64,000 nucleotides of DNA from the NCBI GenBank assembly GCA_963708675.1, contig CAVPTO010000003.1, positions 806,001-870,000 on the forward strand. The letters run 5' to 3'. How positions within the stretch are numbered: the stretch's first letter is position 1; each line of letters opens with the position of its first letter. The translations under genes and the position numbers were made by a program. This document shows positions 24,181 through 34,349 of the stretch, one piece after another. This DNA is from DATAXP01 sp963708675 (GTDB taxonomy: Bacteria; Planctomycetota; Planctomycetia; Pirellulales; PNKZ01). Below the pieces are notes generated by a model, which was not told the DNA's origin, did not search any database, and saw only the letters and a list, made by a program, of their open reading frames with translations.

Positions 24181-26753
24181 CTACTGAGCGAAGATCGTTG
24201 TTGTCTCTTGCGACGAGATCGGTGACGGGCTGTTGGCGCTGGTCACGTTGGCGCTGATCTGCGCGGTGCCGGCCTGCACGGCACGGGCGGGAACCCGATA
24301 GGTCAACGTCGTGCCGGCGGCGAGCGAGGCGACGGGGGCGAACGTCACCACGTTGCCGTCGATGCGATAGTTCGACGGTCCCGCGATGCCGGTGGCGAGC
24401 GGACTCATCTGCGGGCCGAGCGTCACGGCTAACTGAACGTTCGAGTCGGCCGTCGCGCCGGGATTCGAAACGTTGATCTGATACGTCGTGTCGTTGCCGA
24501 GTTGCACAGGATCGGTTTGATCGCTGATGCTCACTTGCAGCGGCGTGTTCGAGCCTTGAATCGACAGGCACGTTTGCGCGTCGGCGCGAGCGCCTTCTTG
24601 GCAAGTGACCGTCACGCGATTGCACGAGTTGTCGCTGCGAGCGACGCATCGGCAAACGACTTGGAAGCGCATCGTCTTGCCCGGCGGCAACGTGTCGACC
24701 ATCCACACCAGGTCGTCGCCGACGAAGGCATGGCCGTCGGTCGCGCTGGTCGGGTCGAGCGTCAGGTCGTAGTTGTCGGCGACTTTGAGCATCGTCGCGG
24801 GGACGTTGCTCGTGTTCGTGATCTCGATCTCGAAGGTCGCCGTGTCACCGACGTTCTTGCTCGTTGGTCCGGTCTTGCGAGCGGTGAGCGTTGGCTTCGG
24901 GCCGGCCGCGGGTTGCGACGGCGTGACCGGCGGGGCCACCACGGGCGGAGCGACTCCACCGGCTGAGGGAACGGCCGTCACGCATGCTTGTCCACTGGCT
25001 CGAATGCCGGCCTGGCCCGTCACCTCGACGTTGGTGCATTGCTGGCCGGGGGCGGTGATCGTGAAAGTGCTCGTGATGTCGCGCGATTGGCCCGGCGCGA
25101 GATCGCCGAGGTCGGCCTCGATCGGGTTTGCCGCGGCTTGATGTCGCAATCCCGAGTCGTAGCGCTCGACGATGACGAGGCCGCGAGCATAATCGCCGCT
25201 GCGGTTGGTGACTTTCGCGACGAAGGTGGCTTGCTGGCCAACCATCGCCTGTTCGGGCGTGACGGTGACGACGACATCGATCGACGGGCCGCCGACCGTT
25301 GTGGCGACGCAATCCTGGGCAGTCGCGCCGTCGGCAGTGCGAACGGTCGCGCAGTTATTGATCGTTCCGAAGCGGTCGGCTCGCAGGCCGATGTCGACGC
25401 GGCGGCTTTCACCGGCGCTCAAGTCGCCGAAGTTCCAGGTGAGCGTCGAACCCGACGGCGTGGCAGGCGGACTCGAGCTGACAAGCGCGGTGCCGGGCGG
25501 CAGGGCTTCGGTCAGAATCACCCCACGTGCGGTTTGCGACGACGCGTTGCGGACTTCGACCGTGTAGAGCATCGTGGAACCGACGCTGGCTTGCGAGGGG
25601 CCGGTCTTGCGAACGTACAGTTCCGACGAACCCCAGGTGTGCTCGGTCGCGCCGGTGGCGACGACCAAGCGGGTGTTGTCGTGGCTTAGCTCGCCGGGGC
25701 GGATCACTTGCACGGAGAGATGCGACGTGCCCGGCGAGGGAGTGGTTTGGAAAATATCGACGCTGGCCTGGCCGTTGGCGTCGGTGGGGACCTCGATGAT
25801 GCGTGCGCCTTGCGACTGGTAGTTGGCTGTCTCGCTGCCGTAGCCGACGGTTCGCGCGCCGCTTGGGGCCAGGCTGGCATCGGGACCGTCGAGAAGTTCG
25901 TATCGCACGCGCCAGCCAGGGACGGCGCAGCCGCTCGTTTGCCGGCAGACGCAGGTGGTGAACGTGTGTCGCGTGCCGGCCGGGTTGATCGCCGGCGGCG
26001 GGAAGTTCCAATTGGCGTCGACCCAGTAGACGGTCGCCGTTTGCTGACGTTGGTCCCAGCCGTAGACGTTCGGGGCGAGTGCCGTGACCTTGCTCGCGCC
26101 TTCGAGCGGCGAAGTGACGGTGACCCAGGCTTGGCCTTTGATGACGGGGACGTCGTCACCGCGATCGGGCGTTCCGCGGTTGAGGCAGACGTATTTCGAC
26201 GACGTCGAGTTGACGACGTAGGTGCTCGTGATTTTTTCGGGCGTCGTGGCGCCGAGCAGCGTGTCGTACCACGGACGATCGCCGAGCGCAATGAACTGGC
26301 CGACGCCGCCAGGGGCAAGCATCCATTCGATTTTTTCGTTCGCGGTCGTCATGCCCTTTTGATCGCAGACGGCCGCTTTGAGCACGACCTCGGCGCCGAC
26401 GGGGGCGACGATACGTTGTGGCGTCACGCACAGGCCGGTGGGCTGATGATGACCGATGGGGCCGGGTTCGGTATTGCACATTACCGGCTTGGGTGGGTGC
26501 TGGAAGTGCTTGTGACCGGTCTTGCATCCGGTCGCGCACGATGACGTGCCGGTGTGCGTGAGGCATGATGGCCCGCCCGACAACGAGCCCGTCAAGCACG
26601 AGCCGTTTGGTGCTTGAAGATGCGTTCGCCGGTCGGATCGATGCAGCTCGAGAAGTTGAACGTCGACAGGTTCGCGCATCCGGACGAGCCGAGAAGCGCA
26701 AACGTAATCGCAGCAACAACTGCGTGACGTACTCGAACTGTTGACCGTGCCAT
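24181..26753 (-). CDS. DUF11-repeat surface lipoprotein, frameshifted near the N-terminus
   Basis: An exported lipoprotein of about 857 residues. The start MARSTVRVRHAVVAAITFAL runs to lipobox LLGSSGC and ANLSTFNFSSCIDPTGERIF; then one base is missing at 26614-26618 and the frame resumes with APNGSCLTGSLSGGPSC. The first about 100 mature residues are Cys/His-rich. A large region follows (residues about 100-420) and then four DUF11-type Ig-like repeats: SELYVRKTGPSQASVGSTML, IDVVVTVTPEQAMVGQQATF, LTARKTGPTSKNVGDTATFE and LQVSISDQTDPVQLGNDTTY. DUF11 repeats are typical of surface proteins in planctomycetes. TTCCAA to TTCAA (loss of one C) would explain the break. Confidence 0.82.
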
Positions 26754-27075
26754 GGTCGTCCCGCCCCGCGAGTCCGTGGGGGCAATTCCGTTCGTTGAGA
26801 CGCGCGGCAACCACACCGCTTCGAGCCACGAAGGCTTGCCTCGATGCAACCGTAGCACACGGTTAGCGGGCACTCGGGCGAAGAACGATCGCCGCGCGAT
26901 GAAAACCGCGCGAGGAGATGCCGAGTTTGACGATTAGAGAGATGGAACGTTAAGCCCAAGGACGGCCGTCCGTGGGCTTCGCGAACATGAGGAACGATCG
27001 TCTACCGGAAAACGATGAGCCGCGACGCGGCGGCAAAACGCACGCAGCGCGTCGCGGCTCAACCGGGGGGACGAC
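26754..27075. other. 322-base gap with two strong palindromes
   Basis: Upstream region of the DUF11 gene and downstream region of the Gly-rich gene (both minus strand). It contains AAGCCCAAGGACGGCCGTCC to GTGGGCTT at 26952-26979, a loopless 28-base palindrome with one mismatched pair, and the stem-loop GAGCCGCGACGC / GCGTCGCGGCTC at 27017-27060. No gene seen. Confidence 0.65.
27017..27060 (-). terminator. Stem-loop 16 bases after the Gly-rich gene
   Basis: Perfect 12-base arms GAGCCGCGACGC (27017-27028) and GCGTCGCGGCTC (27049-27060) with a 20-base loop, placed just beyond the stop codon of the minus-strand gene. No T-run follows, so it may be a repeat element acting as a 3' end rather than a canonical terminator. 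Confidence 0.45.
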
Positions 27076-27621
27076 TTACAGACCTTCCGGTGACGCGAAC
27101 GGCATCGGGGCCTGAGGTTGGTTCTGATACGACGATCCGTTGGGCCCTGGTACGCCGAAGTCTGGCACCGCCATGTTGTTCGAAGCGGCATTGGCCCAGG
27201 CAGCGCCAGTCCAATACGCCCAAGCGCCAGTCGGGTAGCCATACCACCAGCGAGCGCCGTCCCAACGATATGGGGTGTTCGCCCAATTGCGGTTTGCGGC
27301 AGCCAGATCGTTGCGACCGACCGCATTGCGAGCCACGTCGTCACGAGCGACATTGCCAGCCACACCGTCACGGCCAACGCCGTCACGACCGTAAGCTCCG
27401 GCACCCACGCCGCGATCGCCGACACCGGCATCGCCGTATCCGCGGCCACCGTAGGAGTACGAGCGTCCGCCGGCTGCGCCGCCGTAACCGCCACGCATGC
27501 CGCCGCCCATGCCACCACGGCCACCGCCGCCGCCACGGGCCTCGGCCGACGTTTCGAACGCCACGATCATGGCGGCAACCGCCGCAGCGGCCACGACAAT
27601 TGTCAAAAGACGTGATTTCAT
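27076..27621 (-). CDS. Small secreted Gly-rich protein of unknown function
   Basis: A 181-residue protein with signal peptide (MKSRLLTIVVAAAAVAAMIV, cleavage near TSAEARG), a Gly/Arg-rich stretch (GGGGRGGMGGGMRGGYGG), degenerate five-residue repeats of GDRGV/GRDGV/ARDDV/GRNDL type at about residues 65-110, and a Trp/Tyr-rich C-terminal domain (YRWDGARWWYGYPTGAWAYW). The WWY-x-x-TGAW region recurs in planctomycete secreted proteins. No function known. It is divergent from groES, about 360 bases away. Confidence 0.78.
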   Translation of the reverse strand: MKSRLLTIVVAAAAVAAMIVAFETSAEARGGGGGRGGMGGGMRGGYGGAAGGRSYSYGGRGYGDAGVGDRGVGAGAYGRDGVGRDGVAGNVARDDVARNAVGRNDLAAANRNWANTPYRWDGARWWYGYPTGAWAYWTGAAWANAASNNMAVPDFGVPGPNGSSYQNQPQAPMPFASPEGL

Positions 27622-27983
27622 AGTTCGGTTCTCCGCGATCTTGCGGGCTTAAGACGAGGTTCGTGCGGCGGCCTTGCCCGGGGTCGGACCGCCCGCAGGT
27701 GAAACCTAGTTCAAACTCGCTCATGCGGTCGGATGGAGAGTTTGGAGCACTGCCAATTCGGCAGAACCGGGCATTGGCGAATTCGAGTCGCCGAACCGCG
27801 GTCGCATCGCAAATCCATACAAGCTCGTCCCTTGCGGTGTGACGTCGATCTTGGCGCGCGGATTGCTTTAACAGTCCCGCGCGCCTGGAATAGGCGCACG
27901 ATGTGGCAGTCCCGCGCTTGGACGCCGCAAAACACGATCAACCCGAACCATTGAGTTCAGTCAATTCTGGAGGCCCGCCGCAC
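27622..27983. other. 362-base divergent region upstream of groES
   Basis: Shared upstream region of the Gly-rich gene and groESL. I looked for a CIRCE operator (TTAGCACTC-N9-GAGTGCTAA) and found none. A short CTGCC-AATTC-GGCAG inverted repeat lies at about 27754-27768 and CAGTCCCGCGC occurs twice (near 27871 and 27909). GGAGG at 27969-27973 is the groES ribosome site. Confidence 0.6.
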
Positions 27984-28316
27984 ATGTCAGTCGCAGTCAA
28001 GGACAAGAAGAAATCGAAGGCACCCACCAAGCTTCAACCGCTCGGCGATCGCGTCGTCATCGAGCGTGAGGCGTCGGAAGCTGTGACCGCCGGCGGCATC
28101 GTGCTGCCCGACTCGGCCAAGAACAAGCCCGCCCGCGGCAAGGTCGTCAGTGTTGGCGACGGCAAGATGACCGACAGCGGCAAGCGCGTAGAGTTGCAGG
28201 TCAAGGTCGGCAACCGCGTGCTGTTCAGCTCTTACGCCGGCGACGAGTTCAAGATCGGCGACGACGAACTCATTCTCATGCGCGAAGACGACATCCTCGC
28301 GATCATCGAAGGTTAA
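27984..28316 (+). CDS. groES: Co-chaperonin GroES
   Basis: A 110-residue co-chaperonin. After a 16-residue basic extension (MSVAVKDKKKSKAPTK) the GroES fold begins LQPLGDRVVIEREASEAV, the mobile-loop region TAGGIVLPDSAKNKPARGKV and the C-terminal VGNRVLFSSYAGDEFKIGDD, EDDILAII. It caps the GroEL ring. GGAGG ten bases upstream fixes the start at 27984. It leads the groES-groEL operon. Confidence 0.96.
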   Translation: MSVAVKDKKKSKAPTKLQPLGDRVVIEREASEAVTAGGIVLPDSAKNKPARGKVVSVGDGKMTDSGKRVELQVKVGNRVLFSSYAGDEFKIGDDELILMREDDILAIIEG

Positions 28317-28324
28317 TCATTCAT

Positions 28325-28380
28325 GTTTAGCCGGCTCGCTTGCGAGCCGCGGACGCGCCGGGCAAGCCCGGCGGCTAAAC
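28325..28380. repeat. Family C palindrome between groES and groEL
   Basis: Begins GTTTAGCCGGCTCGCTTGCG and ends in the reverse complement GCCGGCGGCTAAAC-type arm (CCGGCGGCTAAAC), with two inner stems (CGGCTCGC/GCGAGCCG and GCCGGG/CCCGGC). It fills half of the 104-base gap and would fold in the bicistronic mRNA. Confidence 0.8.
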
Positions 28381-28420
28381 GACCTCAATTCAATCAACAT
28401 CACACGGAGATTCATTTCCA

Positions 28421-30037
<1,617 letters not shown>

Positions 30038-30071
30038 GCGATCTTTTTGAATCGGCCAATCCGAACCCGCA

Positions 30072-30099
30072 CCGCCTCACCGCTTGCGGTTTCGCAGGT
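30072..30099 (+). repeat. Family A repeat 34 bases after groEL
   Basis: Copy of CTCACCGCTTGCGGTTTCGC in the sense orientation of groEL, immediately before the intrinsic terminator. Confidence 0.85.
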
Positions 30100-30113
30100 C
30101 CGACTAAATCTTA

Positions 30114-30148
30114 AGCCCGACGGTTCACCACGAGCCGTCGGGCTTTTT
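30114..30148 (+). terminator. Intrinsic terminator of groESL
   Basis: AGCCCGACGG (30114-30123) pairs perfectly with CCGTCGGGCT (30135-30144) over an 11-base loop and runs directly into TTTTT. This is the best canonical terminator in the window. Confidence 0.9.
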
Positions 30149-30220
30149 CATTTTTACAGTCACCGCAATCAGACAGTTTCAGAGCTAAGCGTGCGTGGAC
30201 AGTTTGCTGGCGTGAAGGGA

Positions 30221-30562
30221 TTAAAGATCGAGCAATATCCGCACGCGATCTTCGACCGCCTCAACAGTCGCAGGCGACGCGACTCCCCAACGTCGCGCGA
30301 GCCTGCCCTTTGATATCGACCGGATGTCCTCGCATTTCACGAAGCTTCGCGTTTTCACGCCACCTTCCGGCGGAAGCAACTCGACGTGGAAAGGGATTTG
30401 CTTGTCCTTGCTGGTGACTGGCAACACCACGACGAGATCGGCCGGACCATCGTTGAACCGATTGGTGGAGAGAATCATTGCTGGCCGACGGCCCGCTTGC
30501 TCGCGGCCTCGAACAGGATCGAGATCGACGAGCCAGATTTCTCCTCGTTGAGGCTCAGGCAT
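30221..30562 (-). CDS. MazF/PemK-type endoribonuclease toxin
   Basis: A 113-residue toxin of the MazF/PemK (CcdB-like fold) family, mRNA-cleaving. Family motifs: PQRGEIWLVDLDPVRGREQA (RGEIWLVDLDPxRGxE), RRPAMILSTNRFND, VVVLPVTSKDKQIPFHVEL and SFVKCEDIRSISKGRLARRW. The ATG at 30562 overlaps the antitoxin's TGA by one base (TGATG), so the two are translationally coupled; AGGAGAT of the ribosome site lies inside the antitoxin gene. Confidence 0.9.
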   Translation of the reverse strand: MPEPQRGEIWLVDLDPVRGREQAGRRPAMILSTNRFNDGPADLVVVLPVTSKDKQIPFHVELLPPEGGVKTRSFVKCEDIRSISKGRLARRWGVASPATVEAVEDRVRILLDL

Positions 30563-30813
30563 CAACGATCTCCTTCAAGATCGTCGCCGACCGTGCGATC
30601 CCAAACAGCGCGTTCCGCCTCTTCTTCCGTCCAGGCTTTCTTGTCGCTCCGCAATCGCTCGAACGCGAGGTTGCTCGCCTCAAGAAACTTTTGACGCCGG
30701 TAGGCTTCGACAGCCTTTTCCAGAACGACCGGCATAGGGTCGCCTGATCGGTCGGATAAGGCTTTGAGCTTTGCATGCGTCTCGGGGCGTATACGGACCG
30801 CGTCACTGGCCAT
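30562..30813 (-). CDS. Antitoxin of the MazF-type toxin
   Basis: An 83-residue protein immediately upstream of the toxin. The N-terminal part (ASDAVRIRPETHAKLKALSD) looks like a ribbon-helix-helix DNA-binding segment, and the remainder (KAVEAYRRQKFLEASNLAFE, WTEEEAERAVWDRTVGDDLE) is helical and acidic, fitting a toxin-neutralising tail. The gene order and coupling leave little doubt of the antitoxin role. It is probably autoregulated with the promoter just upstream. Confidence 0.85.
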   Translation of the reverse strand: MASDAVRIRPETHAKLKALSDRSGDPMPVVLEKAVEAYRRQKFLEASNLAFERLRSDKKAWTEEEAERAVWDRTVGDDLEGDR

Positions 30814-30839
30814 ATCGAGTCCTCACGAGTGTTTGATCT

Positions 30840-30869
30840 AGTATACAATTGCGTTCACGAAAATGTAAA
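30840..30869 (-). promoter_or_regulatory. Promoter of the toxin-antitoxin pair
   Basis: On the minus strand, TTTACA (30869-30864) is the -35 box and TATACT (30845-30840) the -10 box, with an 18-base spacer. It lies about 27 bases before the antitoxin ATG. The sequence around GTATAC is partly palindromic, a plausible site for antitoxin binding. Confidence 0.65.
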
Positions 30870-30971
30870 CGTTGCGGCGATCCTAACCCTGCCTCCTGAC
30901 ACATTGGCACCGGCAGCAGCATTAGGTATCATCCGGCCCGTTTTTCGCATTATCCGCACAAAGTGCTAGCC

Positions 30972-32618
30972 ATGGACGGCGACTCATTAATTGCAACTGC
31001 ATCGTCGCGCCCGTCGGGCGGCGACGCGTTCAGTCTGCAAACATGGCAACGGCTGGCGTGGGCGTTCATCGGCATCGGCGTGTTCGTGCGCCTCGTGCGC
31101 TACTTGCTCGTCTTCCCGCTGTGGGGCGACGAGTGCATGTTGGCCGAGAACTTTCTCACTCGCGACTATCTCACGCTGCTCAAGCCGCTCGATTACTGCC
31201 AGATCGCTCCGCCGTTGTATCTGTGGATGGAACTGGCGGTCGTCAAGCTGCTCGGGTTCTCGGAACTTTCGCTGCGTCTCGTCGCGATCGTCGGTGGCGT
31301 GGCGAGTCTGCTACTCTTCCGTCACGTCGCCTCGCGGCTGTTGTCGGGAGCAAGCTACGCAATGGCGGTCGCGTTTCTGGCCGTCGCTTACTTTCCGATG
31401 CGGCACAGTGCCGAAGTGAAGCCGTACGCCACCGACTTGCTCGCGGCGGTCGTGCTATTCACCGTCGCCGTCGAGTGGTGGACCCATCGCGAAAATCGTC
31501 GTTGGTACTGGTTGCTGCTGGCAGCGACACCGTTGATGCTCTTCCTGTCGTTCCCCGCGGTGTTCATCGCCGGCGGCATCGGCGCGACGATGTTCATCGA
31601 GGCGCTGCGAACGAAGAGCGTCGCGATGTGGAAGGCGTGCGTTGGCTACGGCGCCGTCCTGGCCGCATCTTTTTTGATCGTGCTCGCCACGTCGGCCTCG
31701 GGGCAAAACGATCAATGGGGCGGCTCGATGCGCACGTTCTGGCTCGAAAGTTTTCCGCCCGCGATCACGCAGCCGTGGGCTCTGTTGAAGTGGCTGGTCG
31801 CCATGCACACAGGCTCGTTGTTCGCTTATCCGATCGGTTCCAAAGGTGGCGGAAGCATCGTCACGGCGATGTGTTGCCTCAGCGGCGTGGTAATGCTCGC
31901 ACGCCGTCGCGCCTGGTGGTTGCCGATGGTCCTTGTGCCCTTCGGTCTGGCGTTTATCGCCGCAGCGTTGTCGCGATATCCGTACGGGGACTGCGAACGC
32001 TTAACACAATATTTGGGCCCGCCCGTTTGTCTGCTCGCAGGCCTCGGCGCTGCTAATGCGATTGCTTACTTACGAACCCATCGCGCACGACGAACGTTCG
32101 CGGCGGTTGCCTGCACGGTCTTGGGAATGATCGCGATCGCGCAAATGGCTCGCGATCTCTCGCATCCCTACAAGAACGAGTGGGACCGCAATCACCGCGG
32201 CTTCTGCTGCTGGCTTTGGAACCCGAATGAAGGCGGGAAGAATCTAGCTGTCATTCCAGTTGAACTGAATCGCAAGCTGTATCCCGAGCCCGACTATCCG
32301 ACGTGCTTCTGTTACCGCGAGATTTGTGCGGAGCAGCCCATACCGCTTTGCTCAGGGTCGGACAACAACGTGAAACCCGATGCGCCGCTCGATTGCGTCG
32401 TTTTTCACGGCGAGCATGTCGCCGTCGACGAGCGCGAAATGTCGGCGTGGCTCGAACGGATGCAAGCGACACATCAATTGAAGGGTACGACGAGCTATCG
32501 CGTGAAAATCGAAGGCCCGAACTACTTCGGCTATTACGACGTCTATCACTTCGAGCCGCGCAAAGGCGCGTCGAAGGACGACATCGCTCGCGATCCCAAG
32601 GCTTCGCCGACCCGCTAA
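30972..32618 (+). CDS. GT39/ArnT-like membrane glycosyltransferase
   Basis: A 548-residue integral membrane protein with around ten predicted hydrophobic segments (for example WAFIGIGVFVRLVRYLLVF, SYAMAVAFLAVAYFP, WYWLLLAATPLMLFLSFPAV). LWGDEC in the first large loop carries the Asp-Glu pair of GT-C fold transferases and FPMRHSAEVKPYATDL matches the HSAEVKPY-type motif of dolichyl/undecaprenyl-phosphate-dependent GT39 relatives. A Cys-rich periplasmic tail follows (PDYPTCFCYREICAEQPIPL). Likely adds a sugar from a lipid-linked donor on the outer face of the inner membrane; acceptor unknown. GTG at 30963 is an alternative start. Confidence 0.8.
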   Translation: MDGDSLIATASSRPSGGDAFSLQTWQRLAWAFIGIGVFVRLVRYLLVFPLWGDECMLAENFLTRDYLTLLKPLDYCQIAPPLYLWMELAVVKLLGFSELSLRLVAIVGGVASLLLFRHVASRLLSGASYAMAVAFLAVAYFPMRHSAEVKPYATDLLAAVVLFTVAVEWWTHRENRRWYWLLLAATPLMLFLSFPAVFIAGGIGATMFIEALRTKSVAMWKACVGYGAVLAASFLIVLATSASGQNDQWGGSMRTFWLESFPPAITQPWALLKWLVAMHTGSLFAYPIGSKGGGSIVTAMCCLSGVVMLARRRAWWLPMVLVPFGLAFIAAALSRYPYGDCERLTQYLGPPVCLLAGLGAANAIAYLRTHRARRTFAAVACTVLGMIAIAQMARDLSHPYKNEWDRNHRGFCCWLWNPNEGGKNLAVIPVELNRKLYPEPDYPTCFCYREICAEQPIPLCSGSDNNVKPDAPLDCVVFHGEHVAVDEREMSAWLERMQATHQLKGTTSYRVKIEGPNYFGYYDVYHFEPRKGASKDDIARDPKASPTR

Positions 32619-32633
32619 GTCGCGTGTCGTCGC

Positions 32634-34187
32634 TTAATACCCGAAGCCCGCATTCGACCGGACAGGTCGCGGATGATGATTCACGATGCCGCGTGGCACG
32701 GCCAGCGGCGCGACAGCGTTCATGAAGTTCGGCCACCCGCCGCCCATCGAGCGATAGACCTCGACCAACGCCAGCGCAATCGTGCCCTGCGTGTTGGCGA
32801 GTTGATCTTGCTGCTGCACGAGGGCCGTCTGAGTGTTGTACACACGGTTGAAGTCGGTCACGCCCCCTTCGAATTGCAGCATGACCAACTCGACCGAACG
32901 CTGTGCTTCGGCGACGCCGGCTTCGAGGAACCGAGCTTGTCGATGCGAGGCGATGTACTGAATCAGCGCGTCCTCGACTTCGCGGCCTGCCGTCAGCACC
33001 GTCTGCTGGTAGTCGAGCGCTACCGCTTCGAGGCGGGCATCTTGCGTGCGAATGTTGTTCAATACACGGCCATAGTTAAGGATTTGCCAACTGGCCGTCG
33101 GTAAGATGAAGCCTGTGAAACTATCCTGCGTGAACAGGTCGGAGATGTCGTTGGCTACGTATCCGACGAAACCATTCAAAGCCAGGCGTGGATAAAGATC
33201 GGAAGTCGCGACGCCAATCTGCGCGCTCTGCGCGGCGACGGCACGCTCTGCGCGACGCACGTCTGGCCGACGCCGCATGAGGTCGGCAGGAACGCCGATC
33301 GCCAACTGCGGCGGAGTTACCGGGATCTTCGCCGCCGGTAGTTGCGAGCTCAGGTCATACACCGGAATGCCGAGCAGAATGCACAGCCGGTTGGCAGCCT
33401 GGCGACGCCCAAGCTCCAGCGGCGGGATGAGCGCTTCGGTCTGCGCGACGTTGAGCCTCGCCTGGCGAACGTCGAGCTCTGTCGCCGTGCCGCGCGAGAA
33501 TCGCATATTGGCAAGCTCTGCCGAGCCCTTCTGGATCGTGGCGTTCGAGCGTGCGTATTCGAGCCGTTGCTCGAACGTGCGAAGTTGGACATAGTTCCTC
33601 GCCACTTCGGACAGCAACATCACAAGCGCTTCGCCGTATCGATTGACCGAAGCATCGAGGTTCGCGTCGGCAGTTTCCACCGATCGGCGATAACGACCCC
33701 AGAAGTCGAGCTCCCAGGAACCGTTCAAGCCGTCTGCGAAAATGCTCGTGCTCGGCGGGAATGGAAGGCCAAGATTGCGGCTGACCTGCAAGCGACCGTA
33801 ATCGCTGACGGCTGTCTGCGTTTGCGGAAACAAGTTGCCTGCGGCGATGGCCCGCTGGGCGCGCGCTTCGAGAATCCGCATCGCGGCCGATCGAACGGTC
33901 AGATTCTGGCGATACGCGGCATCAATCAGTTGATTGAGCGTCGCGTCGTTGAAGACCGTCCACCACGCGAAATCCTGAACCGGATCAACATTGAAGTGCG
34001 GATCGTTCGCATCGATCCATTGGCACGAAGTCGACACGCACGGCTCAACGTAGTTCGGACCTACCTTGAACCCCTGCCGCATCCACTGCCCCGGGCTCGT
34101 GCATCCCGTCGAAGCAATCACGAGGAGCGTCCATACGACGCTCAGCACCAACGGCCGTCCCGATCGACTTCGTTTTTCGACAGCCAT
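32634..34187 (-). CDS. Outer membrane efflux factor, OprM/NodT type lipoprotein
   Basis: A 517-residue TolC-superfamily protein of the NodT/OprM class. N-terminal MAVEKRSRSGRPLVLSVVWT leads to a lipobox (VIASTGC). Family signature: VGPNYVEPC, ARNYVQLRTFEQRLEYARSN, FSRGTATELDVRQARLNVAQ, IGVPADLMRRRPDVRRAERA, QIGVATSDLYPRLALNGFVG and GVTDFNRVYNTQTALVQQQD. Start ATG 34187; the extra upstream frame is not lipoprotein-like. It is downstream of ybhFSR on the same strand with a gap of about 160 bases and most likely forms the outer membrane channel of that exporter. Confidence 0.92.
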   Translation of the reverse strand: MAVEKRSRSGRPLVLSVVWTLLVIASTGCTSPGQWMRQGFKVGPNYVEPCVSTSCQWIDANDPHFNVDPVQDFAWWTVFNDATLNQLIDAAYRQNLTVRSAAMRILEARAQRAIAAGNLFPQTQTAVSDYGRLQVSRNLGLPFPPSTSIFADGLNGSWELDFWGRYRRSVETADANLDASVNRYGEALVMLLSEVARNYVQLRTFEQRLEYARSNATIQKGSAELANMRFSRGTATELDVRQARLNVAQTEALIPPLELGRRQAANRLCILLGIPVYDLSSQLPAAKIPVTPPQLAIGVPADLMRRRPDVRRAERAVAAQSAQIGVATSDLYPRLALNGFVGYVANDISDLFTQDSFTGFILPTASWQILNYGRVLNNIRTQDARLEAVALDYQQTVLTAGREVEDALIQYIASHRQARFLEAGVAEAQRSVELVMLQFEGGVTDFNRVYNTQTALVQQQDQLANTQGTIALALVEVYRSMGGGWPNFMNAVAPLAVPRGIVNHHPRPVRSNAGFGY

Positions 34188-34349
34188 ACGCCCGCATCGC
34201 CACGCGTGAACGCTTACCGAGCAATGTGTTCCTACATCTGGTTTCGGCAGAGTGCGAAACCGCGAATCAACAGAACCGATGTGCACTTCTCGGCGCGAGC
34301 GCGAGGCTTTAACGTCTGCGTCCCCTGCTCCAGCTAGCAGTCGCCGACC

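Noticed and set aside
23948..24706. 252-codon minus-strand frame beyond the DUF11 stop
   Set aside because: Arg-rich, overlaps the DUF11 gene and runs through repeats; no start or domain support.
27754..27768. Possible CIRCE-like inverted repeat before groES
   Set aside because: Arms are only 5 bases and do not match TTAGCACTC/GAGTGCTAA.
27907..27925. Possible sigma54 promoter (TGGCAG...) before groES
   Set aside because: The -24/-12 spacing does not fit TGGCAC-N5-TTGC.
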